Shown here one piece after another: positions 34,355 through 42,589 of a DNA stretch of 63,018 nucleotides (its first letter is position 1; each line of letters opens with the position of its first letter). Location: positions 1 to 63,018 of the forward strand of contig JADCDI010000033.1 of the NCBI GenBank assembly GCA_020251025.1, in the 5' to 3' direction. The notes beneath the pieces were generated by a model. The model did not search any database and was not told where the DNA came from. It was given only the letters and a program-made list of their open reading frames with translations. The position numbers and the translations under genes are program-made. This stretch comes from Rhodobacter sp. GTDB lineage: Bacteria; Pseudomonadota; Alphaproteobacteria; Rhodobacterales; Rhodobacteraceae.

Positions 34355-34870
34355 ATGTCGGTCGATGACGATCTGATAGTTCAAGAAGCGAACAGGCTAG
34401 CCGAGTTGCAGCTCACTTCGCAGATAAACCTTATGCTCGCCGCAGATCAACGTGCAACAACCTTCGCCGGAATAATGATAGCTGCGGTCGCTGTAATCGC
34501 CCAAAAGTACGAAGCTGATACGTCAGTAATTTACGACGACATCGGTCTTCTGCTCTTGGGTATTTCCGCAGCTGTGGCAGCCTACTCCGCGCGATCCGTA
34601 AAGGTCCATGTTGCCGGGAACGAGTTCTCAAATTTTGAAGAGGATCTAAAGAGAAAGAAGGAATTTCGTCTTCTTCTGAGGGACTTAGGAACAATCTACG
34701 ATAAATGCTCAAAGCTGAATCGAAGCATACTGAAACGCAACGGCAGGCTGTTCAACGTCTCGCTTAACTTGGGTGTGTTGGGTTTCGTGACTACCATGTG
34801 GCCAAGCATCGTCACGTTGGTCAGAGCGTTCGTCGAGGCATTGAACTATCTAACTGGGAGACACCCGTGA
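34355..34870 (+). CDS. AT-richer inserted membrane protein of unknown function
   Basis: This 171-residue protein has two hydrophobic helices near residues 36-52 (FAGIMIAAVAVIA) and 65-82 (GLLLLGISAAVAAYSA). A charged middle (about 85-135, EEDLKRKKEFRLLLRDL) follows, then a third helix near 138-158 (LNLGVLGFVTTMW). Base composition and codons are clearly less GC-rich than the neighbours, with ATA, AAT, TTT and AGA codons otherwise rare here. Its stop overlaps the hydA start as GTGA. I recognise no family. The topology resembles small 2-3 TM proteins, some of which are defence or toxin effectors, but that is only a resemblance. Signs point to acquisition by transfer. Confidence 0.72.
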   Translation: MSVDDDLIVQEANRLAELQLTSQINLMLAADQRATTFAGIMIAAVAVIAQKYEADTSVIYDDIGLLLLGISAAVAAYSARSVKVHVAGNEFSNFEEDLKRKKEFRLLLRDLGTIYDKCSKLNRSILKRNGRLFNVSLNLGVLGFVTTMWPSIVTLVRAFVEALNYLTGRHP

Positions 34871-36318
34871 CCACAGTCATCAAAAACGGCACCGTCGTCA
34901 CCGCCGACCTCACCTACAAGGCCGATGTGCTGATCGAGGGCGGCGTGATCACCGCCATCGGGCCGAACCTGAAGGGAAACGAGGTTCTGGACGCCACCGG
35001 CTGCCTCATCATGCCCGGCGGCATCGATCCGCATACCCATCTCGAGATGCCCTTCATGGGCACCTATTCGTCGGATGATTTCGAATCCGGCACGCGGGCG
35101 GCCCTGAGTGGCGGCACGACCATGGTGGTGGATTTCATCCTGCCGGGGCAGGGGCAGGGGCTGATGGATGCGGCCCAGATGTGGCACAACAAATCCGGCC
35201 GCGCCGCCTGCGATTATTCCTATCACATGGCCATCACCTGGTGGGGCGAGCGGGTCTGGGATGACATGGAAGCCTCGGTCAAGGCCGGGATCACATCGTT
35301 CAAGCATTTCATGGCCTACAAGGGTGCCTTGATGGTGAACGATGACGAGCTGTTCGCCAGCTTCCGCCGCGTGGGCGATCTGGGCGGGCTTGCGATGGTT
35401 CATGCCGAGAACGGCGATGTCGTGGCCGAATTGCAGGCCAGGCTTCTGGCCGAAGGCAATACCGGGCCCGAGGCCCATGCCTATTCCCGCCCCCCCGCGG
35501 TGGAGGGAGAGGCGACGAACCGCGCCATCATGATTGCCGACATGGCGGGCGTGCCGCTTTATGTCGTGCACACCTCCTGCGAAGAGGCGCACGAGGCGAT
35601 CCGGCGCGCGCGCGCCCAGGGCAAGCGCGTCTGGGGCGAGCCGCTGATCCAGCATCTGACACTGGACGAAAGCGAATATGCCCATCCCGACTGGGACCAT
35701 GCGGCACAGCGCGTGATGAGTCCGCCCTTCCGCAACAGGCAGCATCAGGACAGCCTGTGGGCCGGGCTGCAGTCCGGCTCGCTTTCGGTGGTGGCGACGG
35801 ACCATTGCGCCTTCACCACCCGGCAAAAGCGGTTCGGAATGGGTGACTTCACCAAGATCCCCAACGGGACCGGCGGGCTGGAAGACCGGCTGCCGATGCT
35901 TTGGACCTATGGCGTCGTGACCGGGCGGCTGACGCCGAACGAATTTGTCGCCGTCACCTCGACCAATATCGCGAAAATCCTGAACCTTTATCCGAAGAAG
36001 GGGGCGGTTCTGGTGGGGGCTGACGCCGATCTGGTGGTTCTGGATCCGGCGAAAACCAAGACGATCACGGCGGCACGCCAGCAGTCTGCCATCGACTACA
36101 ACGTGTTTGAGGGCAAGACCGTCAGCGGTCTGCCGCGCTTTACCCTGACAAGGGGTCATGTCGCCGTGCAGGACGGCGAGGTGCGCAGCCGCGAGGGCCA
36201 CGGGCTCTTTGTTCCGCGCGATCCCCGCCCGGCGGTGAACCGGGCACTTTCAACCTGGAAACAACTGACAGCACCGCGCCCCGTGCAGAGGACCGGTGTT
36301 CCGACAAGTGGAGTCTGA
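34867..36318 (+). CDS. hydA: dihydropyrimidinase
   Basis: This 483-residue cyclic amidohydrolase opens dihydrouracil/dihydrothymine to N-carbamoyl-beta-amino acids. The metal site is H56-x-H58 in GIDPHTHLEMPF, the carbamylated lysine is K152 in FMAYKGAL, and a further His lies in YVVHTSCEEAH. The stretch VATDHCAFTTRQK carries the final Asp. The start is a GTG overlapping the previous stop and gives the conserved TTVIKNGTVVTADLTYKADV; the open frame upstream belongs to the inserted gene. The enzyme can also act as hydantoinase. Confidence 0.94.
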   Translation: MTTVIKNGTVVTADLTYKADVLIEGGVITAIGPNLKGNEVLDATGCLIMPGGIDPHTHLEMPFMGTYSSDDFESGTRAALSGGTTMVVDFILPGQGQGLMDAAQMWHNKSGRAACDYSYHMAITWWGERVWDDMEASVKAGITSFKHFMAYKGALMVNDDELFASFRRVGDLGGLAMVHAENGDVVAELQARLLAEGNTGPEAHAYSRPPAVEGEATNRAIMIADMAGVPLYVVHTSCEEAHEAIRRARAQGKRVWGEPLIQHLTLDESEYAHPDWDHAAQRVMSPPFRNRQHQDSLWAGLQSGSLSVVATDHCAFTTRQKRFGMGDFTKIPNGTGGLEDRLPMLWTYGVVTGRLTPNEFVAVTSTNIAKILNLYPKKGAVLVGADADLVVLDPAKTKTITAARQQSAIDYNVFEGKTVSGLPRFTLTRGHVAVQDGEVRSREGHGLFVPRDPRPAVNRALSTWKQLTAPRPVQRTGVPTSGV

Positions 36319-36323
36319 GGAAA

Positions 36324-36733
36324 TGGTCAACGAAGGAAAGGCCGCCTTGGCCGCACTGACGGGATATGTCCTTCTGTGTCTGGAAGCGGCGATCATCCTG
36401 AATGCGACAACCGCCCATTTCAAGGGCAGTGATGTTCTGGGGGCGGTGCTGTTCGGACCGGATGTGGACATCGTGCTTCCCTTCGCGCTGGCGACGGCCG
36501 TGCTGGCCGTGCCGATCTTTCTGCTGTTCCGGGCGATCTTCTTTGTCTTCCAGCTCACCGGCTGGGTCGCCTTCGCCTTTGCCGGGGGGGTGGCCGCCAT
36601 GGCCGCGATGCTGCTTCTGGGCGGTGTGCGGGAAGCGCCGGCCTTTGCCCTGGCCGGCGCTGTGGCCGGCAATCTTTACCGCGAAGGCGAGGCGCGCTTC
36701 ATGGCGCGGCGCCGGATGGCGGCAAACGCATGA
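36324..36733 (+). CDS. small integral membrane protein of the pyrimidine ABC locus
   Basis: This 136-residue protein has about four hydrophobic segments (GYVLLCLEAAIILNA, VLPFALATAVLAVPIFLLF, VAFAFAGGVAAMAAMLLL, APAFALAGAVAGNLY). It has no domain I can name. It follows hydA by five bases and overlaps the ABC ATPase start by four (ATGA), so it is embedded in the operon and probably helps the importer or its assembly. The ATG at 36324 follows TGAGGA. Confidence 0.78.
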
Positions 36734-37530
36734 AGGATACCGCCCGTCCGGCCGAACCTGCGATCGAGGCGCGGTCGCTGGGGCTGACCTTTCAGACCGC
36801 AGACGGCCCTGTCCACGCCCTTCGGGACGTGACGCTGACCATCGGACGGGGTGATTTCGTGTCCTTCATCGGGCCTTCGGGCTGCGGCAAGACCACCTTC
36901 CTGCGCAGCGTCGCAGCGCTGGAACATCCGACCGAAGGCAGCCTGACGGTGAACGGCATGGCACCGGACGCCGCGCGTCTTGCCCGGGCCTTTGGCTATG
37001 TCTTTCAGGCTGCCGGTCTTTATCCCTGGCGCACGATCGCGGGAAACATCCGCCTGCCGCTGGAGATCATGGGCTTCCCGCGCGCCGAGCAGGATGAGAG
37101 GGTCGCGCGTGTGCTGGACCTTGTGGAACTGGGCGGGTTCGGCACGAAGTTTCCCTGGCAACTGTCGGGCGGGATGCAGCAGCGCGCCAGCATCGCCCGC
37201 GCGCTGGCCTTTGATGCCGATATCCTGCTGATGGACGAACCTTTCGGGGCGCTGGACGAGATCGTGCGCGACCGGCTGAACGAGGAATTGCTCAACCTCT
37301 GGTCGCGGACGGGCAAGACCATCGGCTTTGTCACCCATTCCATTCCCGAGGCGGTGTACCTTTCGACCAGGATCGTGGTGATGAGCCCGCGGCCCGGGCG
37401 CATCACCGATGTGATCGACAGCCCGCTGCCGCGCGAACGCCCGCTGGGCATCCGCGACACGCCGGAGTTTCTGGCAATCTCGCAGCGGGTGCGCGAGGGG
37501 CTGCGGGCGGGCCATTCCTATGACGTGTAA
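36730..37530 (+). CDS. ABC transporter ATP-binding protein (nitrate/taurine/NMT1 type)
   Basis: This 266-residue ATPase has Walker A GPSGCGKTTF near residue 48, Q-loop YVFQAAGLYPW, signature LSGGMQQRASIARAL, Walker B ILLMDEPFGALDE and an H-loop in FVTHSIPEAVYLS. The long SsuB/TauB-like form fits the two permeases and NMT1-type binding protein downstream. It energises uptake, by context of a pyrimidine or a related ring compound. Confidence 0.92.
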   Translation: MKDTARPAEPAIEARSLGLTFQTADGPVHALRDVTLTIGRGDFVSFIGPSGCGKTTFLRSVAALEHPTEGSLTVNGMAPDAARLARAFGYVFQAAGLYPWRTIAGNIRLPLEIMGFPRAEQDERVARVLDLVELGGFGTKFPWQLSGGMQQRASIARALAFDADILLMDEPFGALDEIVRDRLNEELLNLWSRTGKTIGFVTHSIPEAVYLSTRIVVMSPRPGRITDVIDSPLPRERPLGIRDTPEFLAISQRVREGLRAGHSYDV

Positions 37531-37656
37531 GCGCCGCCGTCCGGCAGGGCTGCTCCGGCCCCTGTATCCGCCCCCGCAGAGGCTGCCCCACGGGCCGGTG
37601 TGCCTGCGGGCCGGTCGCGGTTGCACGCCTGGGTCGGCGGGATCAAGGGGCGCACG

Positions 37657-38520
37657 GTGAAGGCTGTTCTGCCGGTTTTCGTCGTCATCGCGGCCATCGT
37701 CGTGCTGTGGTATGGCGCTGCGGTCTGGATGAACGCGGCCTGGGTGCGCGATCAGGCCGCGCGTGCGGGCGAGACGCCGGGCCTGGCACAGATCGTGCCG
37801 CAGACCCTGAACCAGGAGCGTCCCGTGCTGCCGACACCGCATCAGGTGGCGGCCGAGTTGTGGAAGGGGGTGGCCGGGCAGGCCGTCACCTCCAAGCGCA
37901 GTCTGGTCTATCACGGCTGGATCACCCTGTCGGCGACGCTGCTGGGCTTTGTCATCGGCACCGGGGCGGGCATTCTGCTGGCCATCGGCATCGTGCACAA
38001 CCGGGCGATGGACCTGAGCGTGATGCCCTGGGCGATTGCCAGCCAGACCATCCCGATCCTGGCCATCGCGCCGATGATCATCGTTGTGCTGAATTCCGTC
38101 GGTGTGACGGGCATCGTGCCGAAGGCGATCATCTCGGCCTATCTGTCGTTCTTCCCGGTGGTCGTGGGCATGGTAAAGGGCCTGCGCGCGCCCGATGCGA
38201 TGCAGCTTGACCTGTTGCGGACCTATGGTGCCTCGCAGCGGCAGACCTTTGCCAAGCTGCGGATGCCTGCCTCGGTGCCCTATCTCTTTGCCTCGCTGAA
38301 GGTGGGGGTGGCGGCGGCGCTTGTGGGGGCCATTGTCGGCGAATTGCCGACCGGGGCCGTGGCGGGGCTGGGTGCGCGGCTGCTTTCGGGAAGCTACTAT
38401 GGCCAGACCGTGCAGATCTGGGCCGCGCTGTTTGCGGCGGCCCTTCTTGCGGCCTCGCTTGTGGCGCTGATCGGGCTGGCAGAGCGGCTGACGCTGCGCC
38501 GGATGGGAATGGGCCGATGA
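37657..38520 (+). CDS. ABC transporter permease 1
   Basis: This 287-residue BPD_transp_1-type permease has six or so helices. The EAA loop region is LRTYGASQRQTFAKLRMPASVPYLFASLKVG (conserved Gly in the middle). Start taken at GTG 37657 after AAGGGG, giving a membrane-embedded N-terminus (VKAVLPVFVVIAAIVVLWYG); an upstream start at 37600 is possible. It overlaps the next permease by four bases. Heterodimer with permease 2 is likely. Confidence 0.88.
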   Translation: MKAVLPVFVVIAAIVVLWYGAAVWMNAAWVRDQAARAGETPGLAQIVPQTLNQERPVLPTPHQVAAELWKGVAGQAVTSKRSLVYHGWITLSATLLGFVIGTGAGILLAIGIVHNRAMDLSVMPWAIASQTIPILAIAPMIIVVLNSVGVTGIVPKAIISAYLSFFPVVVGMVKGLRAPDAMQLDLLRTYGASQRQTFAKLRMPASVPYLFASLKVGVAAALVGAIVGELPTGAVAGLGARLLSGSYYGQTVQIWAALFAAALLAASLVALIGLAERLTLRRMGMGR

Positions 38521-39362
38521 CCTGGGTTCTTGGCACGATGCTGTTCTGGGCGGCGGCCTGGGCGCTGAACATCCGGCTTGCCGCCTCGCGGGTGACGCAA
38601 AGCCGGGCGGGGCGGCTGATCATTCCCGCAGTTTTCGGGCTGACGCTGCTGGGGGTCTGGGAAGGGCTGGTGCACGGCCTGCAGGTGCCCGCCGTCATTC
38701 TGCCCCCCCCCAGCGCGATTGCGGCCAAGATCGCCGGAAACACTTCCACGCTCTGGATCGATTTCGTGCAGACCTTCGTCAAGGGCGCGCTCAGCGGCTA
38801 TGGCATCGGGTGCCTGGCCGCGATTATTGTGGCGGTGCTGATCGACCGGTCGGCCTTTCTGCGGGCCGGCCTTTTGCCGGTCGGCAATTTCGTTTCGGCC
38901 CTGCCCATTGTCGGAATATCCCCCATCCTGGTGATGTGGTTCGGTTTCGACTGGCACTCGAAGGCGGCGGTTGTGGTGGTGATGGTGTTCTTTCCGGTGC
39001 TGGTCAACACGCTGGCCGGTCTGCGCGCCGCCGAGCCGATGCAGCGCGACCTTATGGCGACCTGGGGGGCAAGCTATTGGCAAACCCTGTGGAAGCTGCG
39101 TCTGCCGGCCGCCATGCCGTTTATCTTCAACGGGTTGAAGATTGCCACCACGCTCGCGCTGATCGGTGCGATCGTGGCCGAATTCTTCGGCAGCCCGACG
39201 CGGGGCATGGGGTTTCGCATCTCGACAGAGGTGGGCAGGCTGGGGCTGGACATGGTCTGGGCCGAAATAGCTGTTGCGGCGCTGGCAGGTTCGGCTTTCT
39301 ATGGCGTTATTGCACTGATCGAACGGCGGGTGACCTTCTGGCACCCGTCGCAACGGCGCTGA
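38517..39362 (+). CDS. ABC transporter permease 2
   Basis: This 281-residue permease has the EAA loop MATWGASYWQTLWKLRLPAAMPFIFNGLKI and ends in a charged tail after FYGVIALIERRVTFW. The ATG overlaps the stop of permease 1 (ATGA). It is 41 bases before the binding-protein gene. Confidence 0.9.
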   Translation: MTWVLGTMLFWAAAWALNIRLAASRVTQSRAGRLIIPAVFGLTLLGVWEGLVHGLQVPAVILPPPSAIAAKIAGNTSTLWIDFVQTFVKGALSGYGIGCLAAIIVAVLIDRSAFLRAGLLPVGNFVSALPIVGISPILVMWFGFDWHSKAAVVVVMVFFPVLVNTLAGLRAAEPMQRDLMATWGASYWQTLWKLRLPAAMPFIFNGLKIATTLALIGAIVAEFFGSPTRGMGFRISTEVGRLGLDMVWAEIAVAALAGSAFYGVIALIERRVTFWHPSQRR

Positions 39363-39403
39363 CACACCGGGCCGCAAGAGGCCCGCAACACGGAGGTGAA
39401 TGC

Positions 39404-40387
39404 ATGAGGAAATTTCTGACCGGGGCACTGTTCGCGGCATTCGCGGCAGGCGGCGCGCAGGCGGCGGACGATGTGACGCTGCAACTGAAATGGGTGACGC
39501 AGGCCCAGTTTGCCGGCTACTATGTCGCCCAGGCCAAAGGGTTCTATGAGGAAGAGAACCTCAACGTCACCATCAAGCCGGGTGGCCCCGATATTGCGCC
39601 AACCCAGGTCGTGGCGGGGGGCGGTGCCGATGTGGTGATCGACTGGATGCCCTCGGCCCTGGCTGCGCGCGAAAAGGGCCTGCCGCTGGTGAACATCGCG
39701 CAGCCCTTCGCCTCGTCGGGGTTGATGCTGACCTGCCTGAAGGAAAGCGGCGTGGCAAGCCCGGCCGACTTTCCCGGCAAGACGCTGGGCGTGTGGTTTT
39801 TCGGCAACGAGTACCCCTTCCTGAGCTGGATGGCGACCCTGGGCCTGCCGACCGACGGCAGTCCCGGCGGCGTGACCGTGCTCAAGCAGGGCTTCAACGT
39901 CGATCCGCTTCTGCAAAAGCAGGCGGCCTGCATTTCGACCATGACCTACAACGAATACTGGCAGATCATCGACGCGGGCATCACGCCCGATCAGCTGGTG
40001 ACGTTCAAATATGAAGACGAAGGTGTCGCGACGCTGGAGGACGGGCTATACGTTCTGGAAGACAGGCTGAGCGACCCGGCCTTCGAAGACAAGATGGTGC
40101 GCTTTGTGCGCGCCTCGATGAAGGGCTGGAAATACGCCGAAGCCAATCCCGACGAAGCGGCGATGATCGTTCTGGACAATGACGAAACCGGTGCCCAGAC
40201 CGAACAGCACCAGAAGCGGATGATGGGCGAGGTGGCCAAGCTGACGGCCGGATCCAACGGCGCGCTGGACGTGGCCGCCGCCGAGCGCACCGTCAAGACG
40301 CTCTTGGCGGGCGGGTCGGACCCGGTCATCACCAAGGCCCCGGAAGGTGCCTGGACCAGCGTGATCACCGACAAGGCCCTGCAGTAA
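39404..40387 (+). CDS. ABC transporter substrate-binding protein (NMT1/THI5-like)
   Basis: This 327-residue secreted binding protein has a signal peptide (MRKFLTGALFAAFAAGGAQA). The fold motif LQLKWVTQAQFAGYYVAQAKGFYEEENLNV is the standard start of the THI5-like family, and GGADVVIDWMPSALAAREKG and GKTLGVWFFGNEYPF follow. Relatives bind pyrimidines, formylaminopyrimidine or riboflavin. Being last in the RutR-linked operon, it more probably binds a pyrimidine. A strong terminator follows at 40406-40439. Confidence 0.9.
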   Translation: MRKFLTGALFAAFAAGGAQAADDVTLQLKWVTQAQFAGYYVAQAKGFYEEENLNVTIKPGGPDIAPTQVVAGGGADVVIDWMPSALAAREKGLPLVNIAQPFASSGLMLTCLKESGVASPADFPGKTLGVWFFGNEYPFLSWMATLGLPTDGSPGGVTVLKQGFNVDPLLQKQAACISTMTYNEYWQIIDAGITPDQLVTFKYEDEGVATLEDGLYVLEDRLSDPAFEDKMVRFVRASMKGWKYAEANPDEAAMIVLDNDETGAQTEQHQKRMMGEVAKLTAGSNGALDVAAAERTVKTLLAGGSDPVITKAPEGAWTSVITDKALQ

Positions 40388-40405
40388 TCCCGCCGGGCTG
40401 ATACG

Positions 40406-40439
40406 GGGGGCGCGCCGGGAAAGCGGCGCGCCCCTTTTT
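40406..40439 (+). terminator. intrinsic terminator of the pyrimidine operon
   Basis: A 10-bp perfect GC stem GGGGCGCGCC/GGCGCGCCCC (40407-40416 and 40425-40434) with an eight-base loop is followed by TTTTT. Confidence 0.92.
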
Positions 40440-40588
40440 CATGCGCGGGGCTTGCCGGGCATGCCGGGGCGGGGGCCGTCTGCCCCCGCCCCGCGCCCAA
40501 GCATGTTTCCAGACAGGAAATTGCAGTTTTCCGTTGTCTGTAAGCCGGATGTCATGTTGTAAATTCCAAGGAGATGCGGGGAATTGCA

Positions 40589-41893
40589 ATGCCGGTTTCG
40601 GCGCTGACAGGGGGGCGGGTGCGTGAGCGGCGGCTGGCCCTGGGCCAGCGGCAGGCCGATGTGGCGCGCGCGGCGGGCATTTCCGCATCTTATCTGAACC
40701 TGATCGAGCATAACCGGCGGCGCATCGGCCCCGGGGTGCTGGCGCGGCTGGCCGATGTGCTGGGGACCGAAGCTGCGGCGCTTGCCCAGGGGGCTGAAGG
40801 GATTCTTGCCACGGATCTGCGCGATGCGGCGGTGGGGGCCGGTGGCACGCGCCCAGAAGTGGAGCGTATCGAGGATTTCATCGGACGTTTTCCGGGCTGG
40901 GCCGAGCTTCTGGCCGCGCAGCACCGCCGGCTGGGGCGGCTGGAACGGTCGGTCGAAGCCCTGTCGGACCGGATGGCGCACGATCCGCATCTGTCGGCAG
41001 CGCTGCATGAGGTTCTGTCCGTGGTCAGCGCCGTGCGCTCCACGGCCGCCATCCTTGCCGAAACCGAAGAGATTGATCCGTCCTGGCGCGCGCGCTTTCA
41101 TGCAAACCTGCACGCCGATGCAGAGCGGCTTGCGACCGGTGCCGAGGCACTGGTCGCCTATCTGGATGTGTCGGGAGAAGAGCAGGATCAAGGCATCGCC
41201 GCCCCGCAGGAAGAGCTGGAGGCCTGGCTTGCGGGCCATGACTGGACGCTGGCCGCCCTGGAACCGGGGGCGTCGCCAGAAGCCCGGGCGTCCCTGCTGG
41301 CCGAGGGCGGCGGGCTGGCCTCGGGGGCGGCGCGCCAGCTGGCCCGCGACTGGCTGGCCCAGGCGGCAAAGGATGCGGCCGCCGTGCCGATGACCGATCT
41401 GGTCGATGCCGCCGCCCGGTTGGGGCTGGATCCGGTCTTGCTTGCGCAGCACTTCGGCGCCGATGTGATCGCTGTCTTCCGCCGCCTTGCCCTGATGCCG
41501 GGCATGAAACTTGGTGTGGTGATCTGCGATGCCTCCGGCACCATGATCTTCCGCAAGCCTGTGGAGGGATTTGCGCTGCCGCGCTTTGGCGCGGCCTGCC
41601 CGATGTGGCCGCTTTACACGGCGCTGGGCCGCCCGATGAGCCCGGTACAGGCCCAGGTCGAGATGTCGGGGCGCAGTCCGCAGCGGTTCCGCACGCTTGC
41701 CTTCTGCCGGCCGCGCCTGACCGGCGGTTTTGCGGGGCCGCAACTGGCCGAAGCGGCGATGCTGATCCTGCCGCTTCCGCCCGGCACGACCGCGACGCTG
41801 GCGGTGGGCACCAGTTGCCGGATCTGTCCGCGCCCGGCCTGCCCCGCGCGGCGGGAGCCGTCGATCCTGTCGGAAAGCCAGACCGGCGCATGA
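40589..41893 (+). CDS. XRE-family regulator with DUF2083 domain (ScfR-like)
   Basis: This 434-residue regulator has an N-terminal helix-turn-helix (GQRQADVARAAGISASYLNLIEHNRRRIG), a helical middle and a C-terminal DUF2083 domain ending in the cysteine cluster CRICPRPACPARREPSIL. Such proteins (ScfR/RamB type) control short-chain fatty acid and glyoxylate metabolism. I prefer the ATG at 40589 (MPVSALTGGRVRERR); the ATG at 40574 directly abuts AAGGAG and is too close. Upstream are AT-rich repeats of ATTGCA that could be its own operator. A response regulator follows. Confidence 0.86.
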   Translation: MPVSALTGGRVRERRLALGQRQADVARAAGISASYLNLIEHNRRRIGPGVLARLADVLGTEAAALAQGAEGILATDLRDAAVGAGGTRPEVERIEDFIGRFPGWAELLAAQHRRLGRLERSVEALSDRMAHDPHLSAALHEVLSVVSAVRSTAAILAETEEIDPSWRARFHANLHADAERLATGAEALVAYLDVSGEEQDQGIAAPQEELEAWLAGHDWTLAALEPGASPEARASLLAEGGGLASGAARQLARDWLAQAAKDAAAVPMTDLVDAAARLGLDPVLLAQHFGADVIAVFRRLALMPGMKLGVVICDASGTMIFRKPVEGFALPRFGAACPMWPLYTALGRPMSPVQAQVEMSGRSPQRFRTLAFCRPRLTGGFAGPQLAEAAMLILPLPPGTTATLAVGTSCRICPRPACPARREPSILSESQTGA

Positions 41894-41954
41894 CGCTTTT
41901 GACTGGGCGGTTCTTTGCGCCGATAGTTGGCCGGCGGCAGGGGAGGGCCGTGCC

Positions 41955-42323
41955 ATGGGCAATCATGTTCTTGTGATCGAGGACGAGCCGAACATCGTCG
42001 AAGCGATCCGGTTCATCCTGATGCGCGACGGCTGGGACGTCTCGACGCTGTCGGACGGGGATCTGGCCGAAGACACCATCAGATTCTGCCGCCCCGACGT
42101 GGTCATCCTGGATGTGATGCTGCCCGGCAGAAGCGGCCTTGAAGTACTGGCGGCCCTTCGCGCCGATGCGGCAACCCGGTCGCTGCCCGTCCTGATGCTG
42201 ACCGCCAAAGGGCAGGGCCGTGACCGGGCCGAGGCAGAGCGCATCGGGGCCAGCCGGTTCATGTCGAAACCGTTTTCCAATACCGAGATTCTGGCCTCGG
42301 TCCGCGCGCTGGCGGGGGTGTGA
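41955..42323 (+). CDS. single-domain response regulator
   Basis: This 122-residue receiver domain has no output domain. The acidic pocket is E9-D10, phospho-acceptor D53 in VVILDVMLPG, T83 in MLTAKG and K105 in MSKPF. It overlaps the next small gene (GTGA), and the sensor kinase gene follows that, so it is the likely phospho-partner of the kinase. The CrbR-type regulators that pair with such kinases usually have a LuxR output, which is absent here. Confidence 0.9.
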   Translation: MGNHVLVIEDEPNIVEAIRFILMRDGWDVSTLSDGDLAEDTIRFCRPDVVILDVMLPGRSGLEVLAALRADAATRSLPVLMLTAKGQGRDRAEAERIGASRFMSKPFSNTEILASVRALAGV

Positions 42324-42589
42324 AGCGTCCGGGTCTGCCGCTGTTCCTGCAGCGCCGCCCCTACCGGCGGCGGCGCAAGATCGACGCCGCCCGCCTGCTG
42401 CCGGTCTTCGGGGCGTTTCTTCTGCTGTTGCCCATGCTTTGGGCCCCCGCCGGGGACGAGGGCAGGGGCACCGTCGGCGACGGGCTTTATCTGTTTGTGG
42501 TCTGGGCCGGGCTGATCGCGGTGGCGCGTCTGCTGGCCCCCAGCCTGACCGCCGACGGGCAGCCGGACCCCGATGAGGGGAAGGGCTGA
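42320..42589 (+). CDS. small membrane protein between regulator and kinase genes
   Basis: This 89-residue protein has a basic N-terminus (QRRPYRRRRKID) and two hydrophobic helices (LLPVFGAFLLLLPMLWA and LYLFVVWAGLIAVARLLA). GTG start overlaps the regulator's stop; its own stop overlaps the kinase ATG (TGATG). The tight coupling suggests it works with the kinase. No family recognised. Confidence 0.8.
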   Translation: MKRPGLPLFLQRRPYRRRRKIDAARLLPVFGAFLLLLPMLWAPAGDEGRGTVGDGLYLFVVWAGLIAVARLLAPSLTADGQPDPDEGKG

